Shown: positions 1 through 8,233 of the stretch, in pieces | How positions within the stretch are numbered: position 1 is the stretch's first letter | Layout: every line of letters starts with the position of its first letter | Assembly: GCA_905214995.1 (NCBI GenBank) | Contig: CAJMOT010000048.1 | Span: 1 to 14,708 of the forward strand | DNA from: an uncultured bacterium | GTDB taxonomy: Bacteria > Verrucomicrobiota > Verrucomicrobiia > Opitutales > Intestinicryptomonadaceae | DNA: 14,708 nucleotides | Reading direction: 5' to 3' | Notes under the pieces: model-generated | Databases searched by the model: none | What the model saw: the letters and a program-made list of their open reading frames with translations, nothing else | What the model was told of the DNA's origin: nothing | Made by a program: the position numbers and the translations under genes

Positions 1-1
1 C

Positions 2-2272
2 GCGGGCGCGCAGGCCCAGGGGCAAAATTCCGCGCAGGCGCAGCCGCAACAGCGCGCCGCGGGGGAAATGTCCGCCAGAAGCGAAAACTTCAGCAGCCGC
101 CGCCGCGCGCCCGAGCAGACTCCCAAGACCGGAAACGAATTGCAGGGCCCCTTCTACTTCGCGGACGAAAACCCGATGCAGGTTATAAAGGTTCTCGAAG
201 AGCTCACCGGTCAGGTCGCGATTCCCGCGGCGGGTCTGCCCAACGTGAAGATAAATTTCTCGTCAAAGGGAAAGCTCCCGCGCGACGAGGCGGCCCTTGC
301 GATAAAGTCGCTGCTGAGCGCAAACGGCATGGCGGTCGTCCCGCTGGGCGACAAATTTTTCAAGGTATCGCCGTCGCAGGGCGTCAACGCGCAGGCGCCG
401 ACGTACATTTCGGGCAAGGCCTCGGATCTTCCGGCGAGCAACGCGTTCGCCTCAAAATTCTACGAGCTCCAGTACGTCGACATCGAAACGCTCGCCCAGA
501 CCCTCGCGACGTTCGTATCCCCCAACAACGTGGCTACCCTCGCGCTCTTTCCGCGCAGCAACGCGTTCTTTCTGACCGACACCGTCGCCAACCACCAGCG
601 CATAGAGATGCTGCTCGACAAGATAGACGTCGAGCCCGCAATACGCGAGGAAATCGGGTTTTTCATGCTCAAAAACGTGGGCGCCGACGACGCCAAAAGA
701 AGGCTCGCGTCCATACAGAACGACTCCCTCAAAAAATACCTCGCCAAGACGAGCATAGAGGCCGACGACCGCACCAACCAGCTCATAGTCGTCACCCCGA
801 AGGGCAACCTCAAACACATCAAAAAAATCGTGGACGCCCTCGACATCGACGCGCAGCCGCTGACGCGCAGCGAGGTCTTCTACGTCCGCCACGGCGAGTC
901 CAAAGACGTGGCGACCGTGCTCAACCAGATTGTCAAGGGGCAGCAGGCGGCGGTCAAGAGCAACAATGCCGCGGAAGCCGCGAGGGTGGCGGCGACCAAC
1001 CGCAACAACATGATGTCAAACGCCCAGAACCGCGGCGACATAAACTCCGGAAGGGCGGCGGCAAAGCCCACAAACCTCACCGCGGATCCGACGGGCGCCG
1101 CCCTGCAATTCAGCGAATACGTGACAATCGTCGCCGACGAGAGGAGCAACTCCATTGTCGCCTACGGGACGTCCACCGACCTCATGCAGATAAAAAACAT
1201 CATAGACAAGGTCGACGTGGTCCTGTCGCAGGTGAAAATCGACGTCATCATAACCGAGGTCACGCTGTCCGACAAGCAGGTGTCTGGGCTCTCTACTTTC
1301 GGGCTCGACTACTCCACGGTATCGAGCGCGTCCTCCGACGGCGCGACAATCCCGCGCGGCTGGCGCGGCAACACCGCGGTGGGCTCGCTGAACGACTCGG
1401 GCGAAAACGCCTTCACGTTCTCGATAAACGAGCAGGGATTTTCCGCCATATTCAACATCGCCGAAGAGAACAGCAAAGTCAAAATCCTCTCCGCGCCGTC
1501 CGTCGTCACGACGCACAACAAGGAGGCCACCATCAACGTGTCGCGCAAATATCCGTTCATAACGGGAACCACGACCTACAACACCGGCAACTTCCCCTCC
1601 ACGCAGGACACCGTCGAATGGCGCGACATCGGCATAATACTCGAAGTCACCCCCCTAATAGGCAATAACGGAGTCGTGCAGCTCGAAATCAAACAGACGG
1701 CGAGTTCCGTTCTCGACTACACCGAGGTGAACGGGTCAAGGCAGGCGATAGAGGGCACGCGCGAGGCCGAGAGCTTCGTCAGCGCGCGCGACGGCGAGAC
1801 AATAGTTCTCGCCGGACTTCAGCAGACGGAGATAAACGACACCGACCAGGCCGTGTGGCTGCTCTCCGACATTCCGCTTATCGGCGAACTCTTCAAGCCG
1901 ACCAACGACACCAGAACGCGCACGGAGCTCGTGATTTTCATACGCCCGACGATAATAAAGAGCGCGGCGATAGATTCCGTGATGAAAGATTTCGGCATGG
2001 AAAAATCCCCGATATCGGAAGAGCTCGACCTGTACCTCAAAACCGGAAGGTTCTACGACCCCGAAAGGGACGGCTTCGGGCAGGGAGAATCGGCAAAGAG
2101 TTCGGCGTTGCGGACAATACTCCCGAAGAAAAAGAACGAGGACGCCTTCGCGAATCCCGACGTGCGCAAAAAGGGGGACGCGGAAACCGAAAAAACGCCC
2201 GCCGCAAGCGAAAGCGGCGAGGAGAAGGAAAAAACAAAGGCGCGCAGGCTCGCGCCGGGCGGCAGGAAGTGA
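2..2272 (+). CDS. gspD: Type II secretion system secretin GspD, 5'-truncated by window edge
   Basis: This is the outer-membrane secretin that forms the gated exit channel of a type II secretion machine. The frame is open to the window edge. The Met codon at 68 is preceded by 22 in-frame codons rich in Ala and Gln, and no signal peptide follows it, so the true start and export signal lie upstream. Counting from that Met, an N0-like domain spans about 29-105, N1 about 128-190, N2 about 195-262 and N3 about 265-385. N3 carries a long Asn/Ala-rich loop around 290-345. The secretin beta-domain spans about 388-635, with the family signature VWLLSDIPLIGELFK at 596-610 and the closing RPTII near 631. 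A charged Lys/Glu tail follows. Multiple N domains favour GspD over PilQ. The next gene starts 1 nt after the stop, with AGGAAG as its ribosome site. Confidence 0.95.
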   Translation, partial: AGAQAQGQNSAQAQPQQRAAGEMSARSENFSSRRRAPEQTPKTGNELQGPFYFADENPMQVIKVLEELTGQVAIPAAGLPNVKINFSSKGKLPRDEAALAIKSLLSANGMAVVPLGDKFFKVSPSQGVNAQAPTYISGKASDLPASNAFASKFYELQYVDIETLAQTLATFVSPNNVATLALFPRSNAFFLTDTVANHQRIEMLLDKIDVEPAIREEIGFFMLKNVGADDAKRRLASIQNDSLKKYLAKTSIEADDRTNQLIVVTPKGNLKHIKKIVDALDIDAQPLTRSEVFYVRHGESKDVATVLNQIVKGQQAAVKSNNAAEAARVAATNRNNMMSNAQNRGDINSGRAAAKPTNLTADPTGAALQFSEYVTIVADERSNSIVAYGTSTDLMQIKNIIDKVDVVLSQVKIDVIITEVTLSDKQVSGLSTFGLDYSTVSSASSDGATIPRGWRGNTAVGSLNDSGENAFTFSINEQGFSAIFNIAEENSKVKILSAPSVVTTHNKEATINVSRKYPFITGTTTYNTGNFPSTQDTVEWRDIGIILEVTPLIGNNGVVQLEIKQTASSVLDYTEVNGSRQAIEGTREAESFVSARDGETIVLAGLQQTEINDTDQAVWLLSDIPLIGELFKPTNDTRTRTELVIFIRPTIIKSAAIDSVMKDFGMEKSPISEELDLYLKTGRFYDPERDGFGQGESAKSSALRTILPKKKNEDAFANPDVRKKGDAETEKTPAASESGEEKEKTKARRLAPGGRK

Positions 2273-2273
2273 C

Positions 2274-2972
2274 ATGAAAATTCTGCTTGCGGCATTGTCG
2301 ATTTGCGTTGCGGCGGCGTCCCGCGCCCATACCGAAGGGGGCGTCCCCGAACCTCCTGCGGAGAACGCTCCGCCTCCGAGCGCCGCGCAAAATCCTCCCG
2401 TCGGCGCGGGGCGGCAAAACCCGCAGGGAAGAAACCCCTCCGAAGCGCGGCGAGGCGCTCCGGTTCGCCGGACGGAGACGCCCAATCCCGCGGGCGCCCC
2501 CAAAGCGGAACTTCCGGCGCTCGACGGCGCGGAGGCCCTCTTGGGCAGAAACCCATTCGGGAACGCGCCGGCGTCAAAGTCGGCAAAAGACGCAAAAAGC
2601 GGCGCAAACCTCCAGCTCACCTCCATATGCTGCATAGACGGCAGATGGAATTTCGTGGTCACAGACGCCGATTCCAAAATTTCCTACGCCCTTCCTCTCA
2701 AAGGCAGGATAACCGAGGAACTGCCGTACCGCGTGGACTTTTTCGACGAGGAAACCATGAGCGTGAGCGTGTCAAACTCCGTGGCGGAATACGTCCTGAC
2801 GCTCAAAACGCCCGACGAACCCGCTGCGGCCCCCGCGGCGCAGGCGGCGCCGCAAGCCGCCAAAAAAGCGCAGCAACAGCAGGCGACCCGGCAGAACTAC
2901 AACAATTTCAGGCCGTGGTTCCCCCCGCCGAGGGTCGAGATACCGACGCCAAAACGCATAAACAGGCGATAG
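2274..2972 (+). CDS. Exported Pro/Ala-rich protein in the gsp operon, possible GspC/PilP-like connector
   Basis: A 232-residue protein of unassigned family. Residues 1-18 look like a Sec signal (MKILLAALSICVAAASRA), leaving a periplasmic product unless the segment stays as an anchor. Residues 20-90 are low-complexity Pro/Ala/Arg. NPFG occurs at 93-96. A compact beta-rich stretch spans about 113-178 (LTSICCIDGRWNFVV, then ISYALPLKGRI). A second low-complexity Ala/Gln/Pro linker follows, with an aromatic and basic C-terminus (WFPPPRVEIPTPKR near 215-228). A short folded beta domain after a Pro-rich linker and an NPF/DPF-type motif is the plan of PilP and of the GspC periplasmic region, which dock on secretin N0 domains. 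The position between gspD and gspE agrees. The functional reading is inference; similarity is architectural. The start has AGGAAG 4 nt upstream. Confidence 0.85.
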   Translation: MKILLAALSICVAAASRAHTEGGVPEPPAENAPPPSAAQNPPVGAGRQNPQGRNPSEARRGAPVRRTETPNPAGAPKAELPALDGAEALLGRNPFGNAPASKSAKDAKSGANLQLTSICCIDGRWNFVVTDADSKISYALPLKGRITEELPYRVDFFDEETMSVSVSNSVAEYVLTLKTPDEPAAAPAAQAAPQAAKKAQQQQATRQNYNNFRPWFPPPRVEIPTPKRINRR

Positions 2973-2975
2973 AAA

Positions 2976-4673
2976 ATGCCGCTTTCATACACCCAAAAAA
3001 TCGAGTCCGCAAAGGCGGAATTCAAGAAGGGCCTCGCCGCGGAGGACGCCGAAAAGTTCGAGGCGTGCCCCGATCCGAAAAAGCCGCGCTTCCTGCTTGA
3101 GCACGGCAACTTTACGGAGTCGGAGATAGCGGGGGAGCTCTCGCGGGCGACGGGAATCGAAACCGCGGAAGAGCTGGACGTCCCCGAAAACGCCGAAACT
3201 CTGCTGCCGCTGAGGATAATAAACGAGTACCGCTGCGTGCCGCTCGCCGACGGCTCGGCGGCGTTCGCGTGGCCGCCGTCGTCCGACGCGAAAAAATGGA
3301 TCTGCGCGATGTCCGGAAGAATACCCTCCATAAAAATCGCCCCCTATTCCGCCGTGGAGGGAAAAATCTCCGAGAGCTTCGGGGTCGGCGCGGAATCGCT
3401 CGAGGGGCGCGACGCCGACGACTTCTCCGACATATCGGAGGGCGAGGCGCAGGAGGACGAAAACGCCGCCATCATAAAATTCGTAAACGAAATCATAACC
3501 CGCGCGCTCGCCGACAGGGCGACGGACATACACATAGAGCCGCGGCGCGAAAGCCTCGCGATAAGGTACAGGATAGACGGCGACATGACGCCGGTGTCAG
3601 TGCCCGAAAACCTCGTGAAGTTCAAAGACGCGGTGGTCTCGCGCATAAAGATAATGGCGCGGCTGAACATTTCGGAAAAGCGCAGGCCGCAAGACGGGAG
3701 AATCGCGTTCGCCTCGAAAGGCGGCGAGGAAATCGACATCCGCGTGTCGTCGCTGCCGACGCTGTACGGCGAAAGCGTCTCTCTGAGGCTTCTCAACCAG
3801 AAGTCGCGGCCCGTCACGATAGAAGACCTCGGCTTTCTGCCCGACGACGCCGCAAAAATCGCCCGCCCGCTGTCGCTGCCCCACGGGATAATCCTCGTCA
3901 CGGGGCCGACGGGTTCGGGGAAATCGACGACTCTCACGGCGTTCATTCGCCGCCTGCGCTCTCCGGAGGTGCGCATAATAACGGTGGAAGACCCCGTTGA
4001 ATACGAGGTCGAGGGCGTCAACCAGACGCAGGTCAACCCCGACATCGGGCTGACGTTCTCGTCCGTGCTGCGCTCCGTGCTGCGCCAGGACCCCGACATA
4101 ATAATGGTCGGCGAAATCCGCGACAGGGAGACCGCCGACATCGCAATACGCGCGTCCCTCACCGGCCACCTCGTGCTGAGCACGCTGCACACCAACGACT
4201 CCGCCGGCGCCCTAACGCGCCTCGTGGACATGGGCATAGAGCCGTTTCTGATAGCCTCGTCCGTCGAGATGATACTCGCCCAGAGGCTCGTGAGGCGGCT
4301 CTGCAAATGCGCGGTTCCGGCGAACTACGCGCGCGAAAAAATCTCGTCGAGCCTCGCGACGCTCGGTCTGCCGCAGTCGGAAATAGGCCTCTGCGGCGGC
4401 GCCAAGGCCCCTAAGGGCTGCGACAAGTGCCGCTCGATAGGCTATTACGGCAGGGTCGGGATTTTTGAAATACTGCTCGTGGGAGAGCAAATACACTCGC
4501 TGATAGTCTCCCGCGCTACGGCGCGCGAAATACGCGAAGCCGCGCGCGAAAACGGAATGAGGACTTTGCAGGAATGCGGATGGGAGCTCGTAAAGCGCGG
4601 GATTACGGGGCTCGAAGAGATAATGTGCTACGCCAACCTGACGGACGAGAACGCCGGACATGCGAAAGTTTAA
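2976..4673 (+). CDS. gspE: Type II secretion/type IV pilus assembly ATPase GspE (PilB family)
   Basis: A cytoplasmic hexameric ATPase that powers pseudopilus assembly at the inner membrane. It has 565 residues, normal for the family. Residues about 1-140 form an MshEN-like N-terminal domain. The N2 region follows (ADRATDIHIEPR near 180). The catalytic core has Walker A GPTGSGKST at 310-318 (Lys316), an Asp box IITVEDPVEYE, the Walker B-type segment VGEIRD at 378-383 (Glu380), and the His box GHLVLSTLHTNDS. A C-terminal cysteine cluster (LCKC, then KGCDKC) corresponds to the zinc-binding C-M domain, but the first pair is CxC rather than the usual CxxC. The gene starts 3 nt after the previous stop and its last 14 nt overlap gspF, suggesting translational coupling. 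PilB is the alternative name; neighbours favour GspE. Confidence 0.96.
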   Translation: MPLSYTQKIESAKAEFKKGLAAEDAEKFEACPDPKKPRFLLEHGNFTESEIAGELSRATGIETAEELDVPENAETLLPLRIINEYRCVPLADGSAAFAWPPSSDAKKWICAMSGRIPSIKIAPYSAVEGKISESFGVGAESLEGRDADDFSDISEGEAQEDENAAIIKFVNEIITRALADRATDIHIEPRRESLAIRYRIDGDMTPVSVPENLVKFKDAVVSRIKIMARLNISEKRRPQDGRIAFASKGGEEIDIRVSSLPTLYGESVSLRLLNQKSRPVTIEDLGFLPDDAAKIARPLSLPHGIILVTGPTGSGKSTTLTAFIRRLRSPEVRIITVEDPVEYEVEGVNQTQVNPDIGLTFSSVLRSVLRQDPDIIMVGEIRDRETADIAIRASLTGHLVLSTLHTNDSAGALTRLVDMGIEPFLIASSVEMILAQRLVRRLCKCAVPANYAREKISSSLATLGLPQSEIGLCGGAKAPKGCDKCRSIGYYGRVGIFEILLVGEQIHSLIVSRATAREIREAARENGMRTLQECGWELVKRGITGLEEIMCYANLTDENAGHAKV

Positions 4674-5898
4674 GTACAGGGCGATGGGCGCCGGCGGGAA
4701 AATCGCCGTTGGCGAAATCGAGGCGGCGGACTACAAGGACGCCTGCCGGAAACTGCGCGCCGCGGCGCTGTCGCCGATTTCGGCCGAGCGCGCGGACGGC
4801 GGAGACGCGCGCGAATCGGCAAAACCCGACGAAGGGCGCACGGCTTCCGGAAATCTGGGAGGCGAAAAAACCGCCCTCGCGTTTTTCAAAAAGCTCCTGC
4901 AACTTAGCGGAAGCGGCGGAATGCCGGTGGGCGACGCGCTGAAATCGCTCGCGCAAAGGTCGCTCGACAAGCGCACCGCAACGCTCTGCCGCGAGCTCTA
5001 CAAGGAGCTCAGCGAGGGCCGGACGCTCGCCGACGCGCTCAAAAGATACCCCGCCCTCTTCGACCCGTGCATCACGCACCTCGTGGAGGCGGGCGAGTCC
5101 ACCGCAAACCTCGGGTTCGTGTTTGAAAACATAATATCGTACATAGAAGCGCGCCGCCAGCTGCGCCGCACGATAATTTCGGCGCTCGCGTATCCCGTGT
5201 TTTTGTGCGTGATGGCTTCCGGCGTCGTGCTGCTCTTCCTCTTCTTCATGCTGCCGAGAATCGAATCCATGATGTCGAACATCGGCGCAGGCGAAAACGG
5301 GCCGATAACGCTGATGAAAACGATAGGCTCGATCCTGACTACGGGCGTGCCCGCCGGCGCCGCCGCCGCGATCCTGGCGGTCGCAGCCGTAAAATTTATG
5401 CGAAGGACGCCCGAAGGCCTCCTGAGAACCGACGCCGCCCTGCTGAAAATCCCCGTCATAGGAAAGATAGCGGCGGACTCCGACCTGTGCAGGTTTTCGA
5501 CGCTCGCCTCCACGCTCTTCGCCTCGGGCGTCAACACGACGGAGACTTTCAGGCTGGCGGAAAAGTCGGTAAAGAACTCCCTCGTGCGCTCCCGCATACA
5601 AAATTTCAGGATAGCGGTAAACGACGGCGCGCCCATTTCCGCCGCGCTGAAAAGGTTCGGCATAATCGACAGCGAGGACATCGACATAGTGGCGGTGGGC
5701 GAGCGAACCGGAAGCCTGGTGTCGGCTTTCGCGGAAATAGGGAAATCGCATACGGAATCGCTAAACCGCAGGATAAAATTCTCGACCGGCGCGCTCGGCG
5801 GCGCCGCGCTCGCGCTCGCATTCGCGCTGGTTCTCGTTTTCGCGGTGGGGATAGTGCTCAGCATTCTGGGACTGAGCCACGGCCTGGCGGCAAAGTAG
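4660..5898 (+). CDS. gspF: Type II secretion inner-membrane platform protein GspF
   Basis: A 412-residue polytopic platform protein that couples the GspE ATPase to pseudopilus growth. The N-terminus (FKYRAMGAGGKIAVGEIEA) is typical of GspF. A first T2SSF domain covers about 73-197 and ends in a membrane helix at about 177-198. A second hydrophobic helix is at about 226-246. A second T2SSF domain runs from about 262 (LLKIPVIGKI, then STLASTLFASGV and VGERTGSL), with the last helix at about 378-405. This duplicated four-helix-bundle plan with three membrane segments is the family pattern. The start ATG lies inside the gspE end, and no strong ribosome site is visible, so expression is probably coupled. 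It is the last gene of the visible operon. No pseudopilin follows, and the next gene is on the opposite strand. Confidence 0.95.
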   Translation: MRKFKYRAMGAGGKIAVGEIEAADYKDACRKLRAAALSPISAERADGGDARESAKPDEGRTASGNLGGEKTALAFFKKLLQLSGSGGMPVGDALKSLAQRSLDKRTATLCRELYKELSEGRTLADALKRYPALFDPCITHLVEAGESTANLGFVFENIISYIEARRQLRRTIISALAYPVFLCVMASGVVLLFLFFMLPRIESMMSNIGAGENGPITLMKTIGSILTTGVPAGAAAAILAVAAVKFMRRTPEGLLRTDAALLKIPVIGKIAADSDLCRFSTLASTLFASGVNTTETFRLAEKSVKNSLVRSRIQNFRIAVNDGAPISAALKRFGIIDSEDIDIVAVGERTGSLVSAFAEIGKSHTESLNRRIKFSTGALGGAALALAFALVLVFAVGIVLSILGLSHGLAAK

Positions 5899-6256
5899 GC
5901 GGCCGCCGCAAGGCGCGCGAATAAAACTGAGATTCCGGAATCCAAAAACCGGTCCCCCCATTCCGCGCCCAATCAAAACCGAACGGGCGGCAAAGCCCGA
6001 ACGCGGATGTCGGCGTTTTTCCTCTTTCGCCGCGAACCGATAAACGGGCAGTTCGGCGTTCGCTTTTCACGCCCGCGCCCGTCCGCGCAAGAAGCTTGCG
6101 GCGCAAGTTTGGCGCCATCTTCGACGTGAAAACCTCGGCGCTGCCATGGCGCAGGCAAAATTTCGCCTTTCCCGCGGCAATCTACGGAAGCGGGCCTGAC
6201 GCCGATTTCCAAAATGGCGCCGCCGGATTTGGAAAAATTGCCGCGCCGCGACGCCC
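5899..6256. other. Spacer between convergent gspF and the pentapeptide-repeat gene
   Basis: No credible coding region; open frames here are short and Arg/Pro-rich. It holds several small inverted repeats. GATTCCGGAATC at 5931-5942 is a perfect 12-bp palindrome. CGGGC/GCCCG flank a 6-nt loop at 5984-5999. CGCAAG/CTTGCG flank AAG at 6086-6100. GGCGC/GCGCC is at 6100-6116. TTTCCAAA/TTTGGAAA flank a 14-nt GC-rich loop at 6206-6235. None has a clear T-tract, so no canonical intrinsic terminator can be assigned to either convergent gene. Confidence 0.6.
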
Positions 6257-7420
6257 CTACTTTTTCCGACGGCGCGCGGCAGCCGCCAGCGCGAGCGCGC
6301 CGAATACCGCGGCGGCGGCGGGGTCGGGAACGCCGACGAGAATCCCGACTCCTGAATCCGAAATTTGCAGATCCCACGCGCCGTCGAAAGCGCTGCCGTC
6401 GCCGTTCAATAGCGAGACATCGTCCCTCGAGAGCTCGCCCGCCACTATCCCCGCGCCTCCCGTCGCCTCTATCAGCGAGAGGAATATTTCCGAAGATCCC
6501 TCGAAATCCTCGGCCAAGTACACTATAAGCTTCGCGCCGCCGATGTCGAACGAGACGTTTTCGCCCGAAACGCGCACGAGCGCGTTGTCGGAAGACGAAT
6601 GCTTGCCGACGAACGAGAGCGTCGCCCCGTCGGAAACGCTTCCGGAAGCCGTCATATTCACCGCCGACGAGCCGGACGTGCGTATTGCGAGGGAATTGGA
6701 CGAACCGCTCAAGCTTATGGCGCCGCCGTACACGCTGCCGTCGGCGAGTATGGTATTGGCGGTCACCGAGGCGGTCCACGACGCTCCGGCAGAGCCCCTG
6801 AAATCCGCGCCGCTCAAATCTGAGGCGTCTAATATGGCGCTCGTCAGATTCGCGTTGCGGAAGTCCGCGTTTTTCAGGGACGACGTCGACAAATTCGCGC
6901 GCGTCATATCCTGTCCGGAAAAAATCCAACCGTCCATATTGTTGAACTCCAAATCCACATATTGGAGAGTCTTGTTCTTATACGACGCGGTCGAATACAG
7001 CTGTTCGGCGGTAAATCCGAACTGGACTGTGTTGGTGAACGACGCGTCGTATATAGTCGCCCCAGAAAAGTCCGCGCCGGCAAGATGCGCCGAAATAAAG
7101 TACGCCCCGCCCAAATTCGACGAGGAAAAATTCGCCTCCGTAAGGTCGCCGTAGCTGAAAAGCGAATCCTTCAAATTTGCCCCCTCGAAGCTCGAACCCG
7201 AAAAGTTGCGCACGGTTCTCGACGATGAGAAAGTCGTGTCGACCGCCGTCACGCCGGAAAAGTCGGAATAGGAGAAGTTCTCGGCGTCGTATTCCGAATT
7301 CGTGAAGTTCCACCCGCTTATCGTCTGCCCGTGGTAGTCCACCGACGCGCGCGCGCCCGCCGCCGCAAACGCGAAAGCCGCGGCCAAAGCGGACAATATC
7401 GAGAATTTCATTTTTTTCAT
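6257..7420 (-). CDS. Exported pentapeptide-repeat protein with PEP-CTERM-type sorting tail
   Basis: A 387-residue protein with a signal peptide (about 1-25, ending ARA). Pentapeptide repeats occupy about 34-130 and 160-210 (units such as FEGANLKDSLF, LTEANFSSSNL, LAGADFSGATI, LKNADFRNANL). These form a right-handed quadrilateral beta-helix. Between them is an unusual block, FTAEQLYSTASYKNKTLQYV, followed by GWIFSGQDM. From my memory of the family, similar QLYSTASY blocks recur in exported pentapeptide proteins of Planctomycetes/Verrucomicrobia. Residues about 216-360 are Ser/Gly-rich beta sequence. The end is VPDPA, a hydrophobic Ala-rich helix, then RRRKK (364-387). This is the tripartite PEP-CTERM pattern recognised by exosortase, with Asp in place of the common Glu. 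AAGG sits 7 nt before the ATG. Function unknown; probably envelope- or surface-located. No exosortase gene is in view. Confidence 0.9.
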   Translation of the reverse strand: MKKMKFSILSALAAAFAFAAAGARASVDYHGQTISGWNFTNSEYDAENFSYSDFSGVTAVDTTFSSSRTVRNFSGSSFEGANLKDSLFSYGDLTEANFSSSNLGGAYFISAHLAGADFSGATIYDASFTNTVQFGFTAEQLYSTASYKNKTLQYVDLEFNNMDGWIFSGQDMTRANLSTSSLKNADFRNANLTSAILDASDLSGADFRGSAGASWTASVTANTILADGSVYGGAISLSGSSNSLAIRTSGSSAVNMTASGSVSDGATLSFVGKHSSSDNALVRVSGENVSFDIGGAKLIVYLAEDFEGSSEIFLSLIEATGGAGIVAGELSRDDVSLLNGDGSAFDGAWDLQISDSGVGILVGVPDPAAAAVFGALALAAAARRRKK

Positions 7421-8153
7421 AAATCAACCTTTTCTGACAAAATTTTTACGCGGCGGTTCGGCAAATTTTCCCATTTCATCATATTTTGCATAACGCCGAT
7501 AGACGCAGGTTGCCGCCGCCGGATTTGGCGGGCCGAATGAAGGCGGAATAAGGCCTCATCAGGCATGCCGCGAAGAACGCGGGATGCGCCGCCGTTGCGG
7601 GGCGGAAACGCGCGACGCGCTTTGAGCGCTCCGGAAACGGCTCCAAAGCCTCTTTCGCCATAGAAAGGAGTGTCACCACAAACGGCACGAGAGAACGCGC
7701 GAACGCGGCGCAGAAACATCGCGGAATCCAGCCGAACAGGACGGGCGTTCCCCCGCGTATCCCCTCCGAAATTTTATGCCGCTTTTCCATGTCCGCCATA
7801 TCCATACCACTGTCTTGCGAAAAATTCCAATATTTTTCGGGAAACTTTCGCCGGCGCGCCAGAAAGCCGCCTTGCCGCCGCAGCGAACCGCGCAGGAGGC
7901 CCAGCCGTACCTGCGCATAGCCATAACGCTTTATAATAGGCGCCGCGGCGGGCGCGGCGATTTCCCGAAAATGCCGGTTTCGCCCGCAAAAATCCGGATA
8001 TTTTTTCAAATGCGCCGCACGGCAATTTTATGGACGAAAACCTCTGCGGGGATGCGGAAACCGCGGCGCGTTCCCCCTTTTTCCCGAGGCGGAAAAACTG
8101 CGCCAAAGCCCGCAAAAATCCGGCGGACAAACTTCAAAACCCGCAAATAGAAA
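7421..8153. other. Long spacer upstream of the pentapeptide-repeat gene, no credible gene
   Basis: Overlapping open frames exist on both strands (up to 176 codons on the minus strand, 7479-8009). Their translations are Arg/Pro/Ala-rich without domains, and they shadow each other, as expected of GC-rich noncoding DNA. The main structure seen is an imperfect 10-bp hairpin at 7563-7587 (one mismatch, loop AAGAA). A lone TATAAT at 7932-7937 lacks a -35 partner at normal distance. The promoter of the minus-strand gene ending at 6257 must lie here, but I cannot place it. Confidence 0.55.
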
Positions 8154-8180
8154 GCCGGTAGCGTACCCCACGCTACCGGC
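8154..8180. terminator. Perfect 11-bp hairpin, probable (bidirectional?) intrinsic terminator
   Basis: GCCGGTAGCGT at 8154-8164 and its exact complement ACGCTACCGGC at 8170-8180 flank a 5-nt loop (ACCCC). On the plus strand it is followed by a T-rich but interrupted tail (CAGTTTATTTTCTAC). On the minus strand it is followed by TTTCTATTT. It lies about 150 nt beyond the stop of the minus-strand epimerase-like gene, which it most likely terminates. It is the strongest hairpin in the window. Confidence 0.65.
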
Positions 8181-8212
8181 CAGTTTATTTTCTACTTTAT
8201 TTATTTACCCCA

Positions 8213-8226
8213 TCTCCCGTAGGAGA
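8213..8226 (-). other. Small UNCG-tetraloop hairpin in the 3' region of the minus-strand transcript
   Basis: Read on the minus strand the RNA would be UCUCC-UACG-GGAGA, a 5-bp stem closed by C(UACG)G. This belongs to the extra-stable UNCG tetraloop class. On the plus strand the loop would be CGTA, which is not special. This hints that the functional transcript runs on the minus strand, between the epimerase-like gene and the 11-bp hairpin at 8154-8180. Confidence 0.45.
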
Positions 8227-8233
8227 AATTGAT

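Noticed and set aside
68..70. ATG at 68 as the start of gspD
   Set aside because: The frame is open for 22 codons to the window edge and the sequence after this Met has no signal peptide, which a secretin needs.
5973..6929. Minus-strand open frame of 318 codons, overlapping the pentapeptide gene
   Set aside because: It is the out-of-frame shadow of the pentapeptide-repeat gene and is Arg-rich.
7932..7937. TATAAT as a plus-strand promoter
   Set aside because: No -35 element at 16-18 nt and no gene downstream on that strand.
7479..8009. Minus-strand open frame of 176 codons
   Set aside because: No domain, Arg/Pro/Phe-rich, overlapped by other frames of similar quality; typical of GC-rich noncoding DNA.
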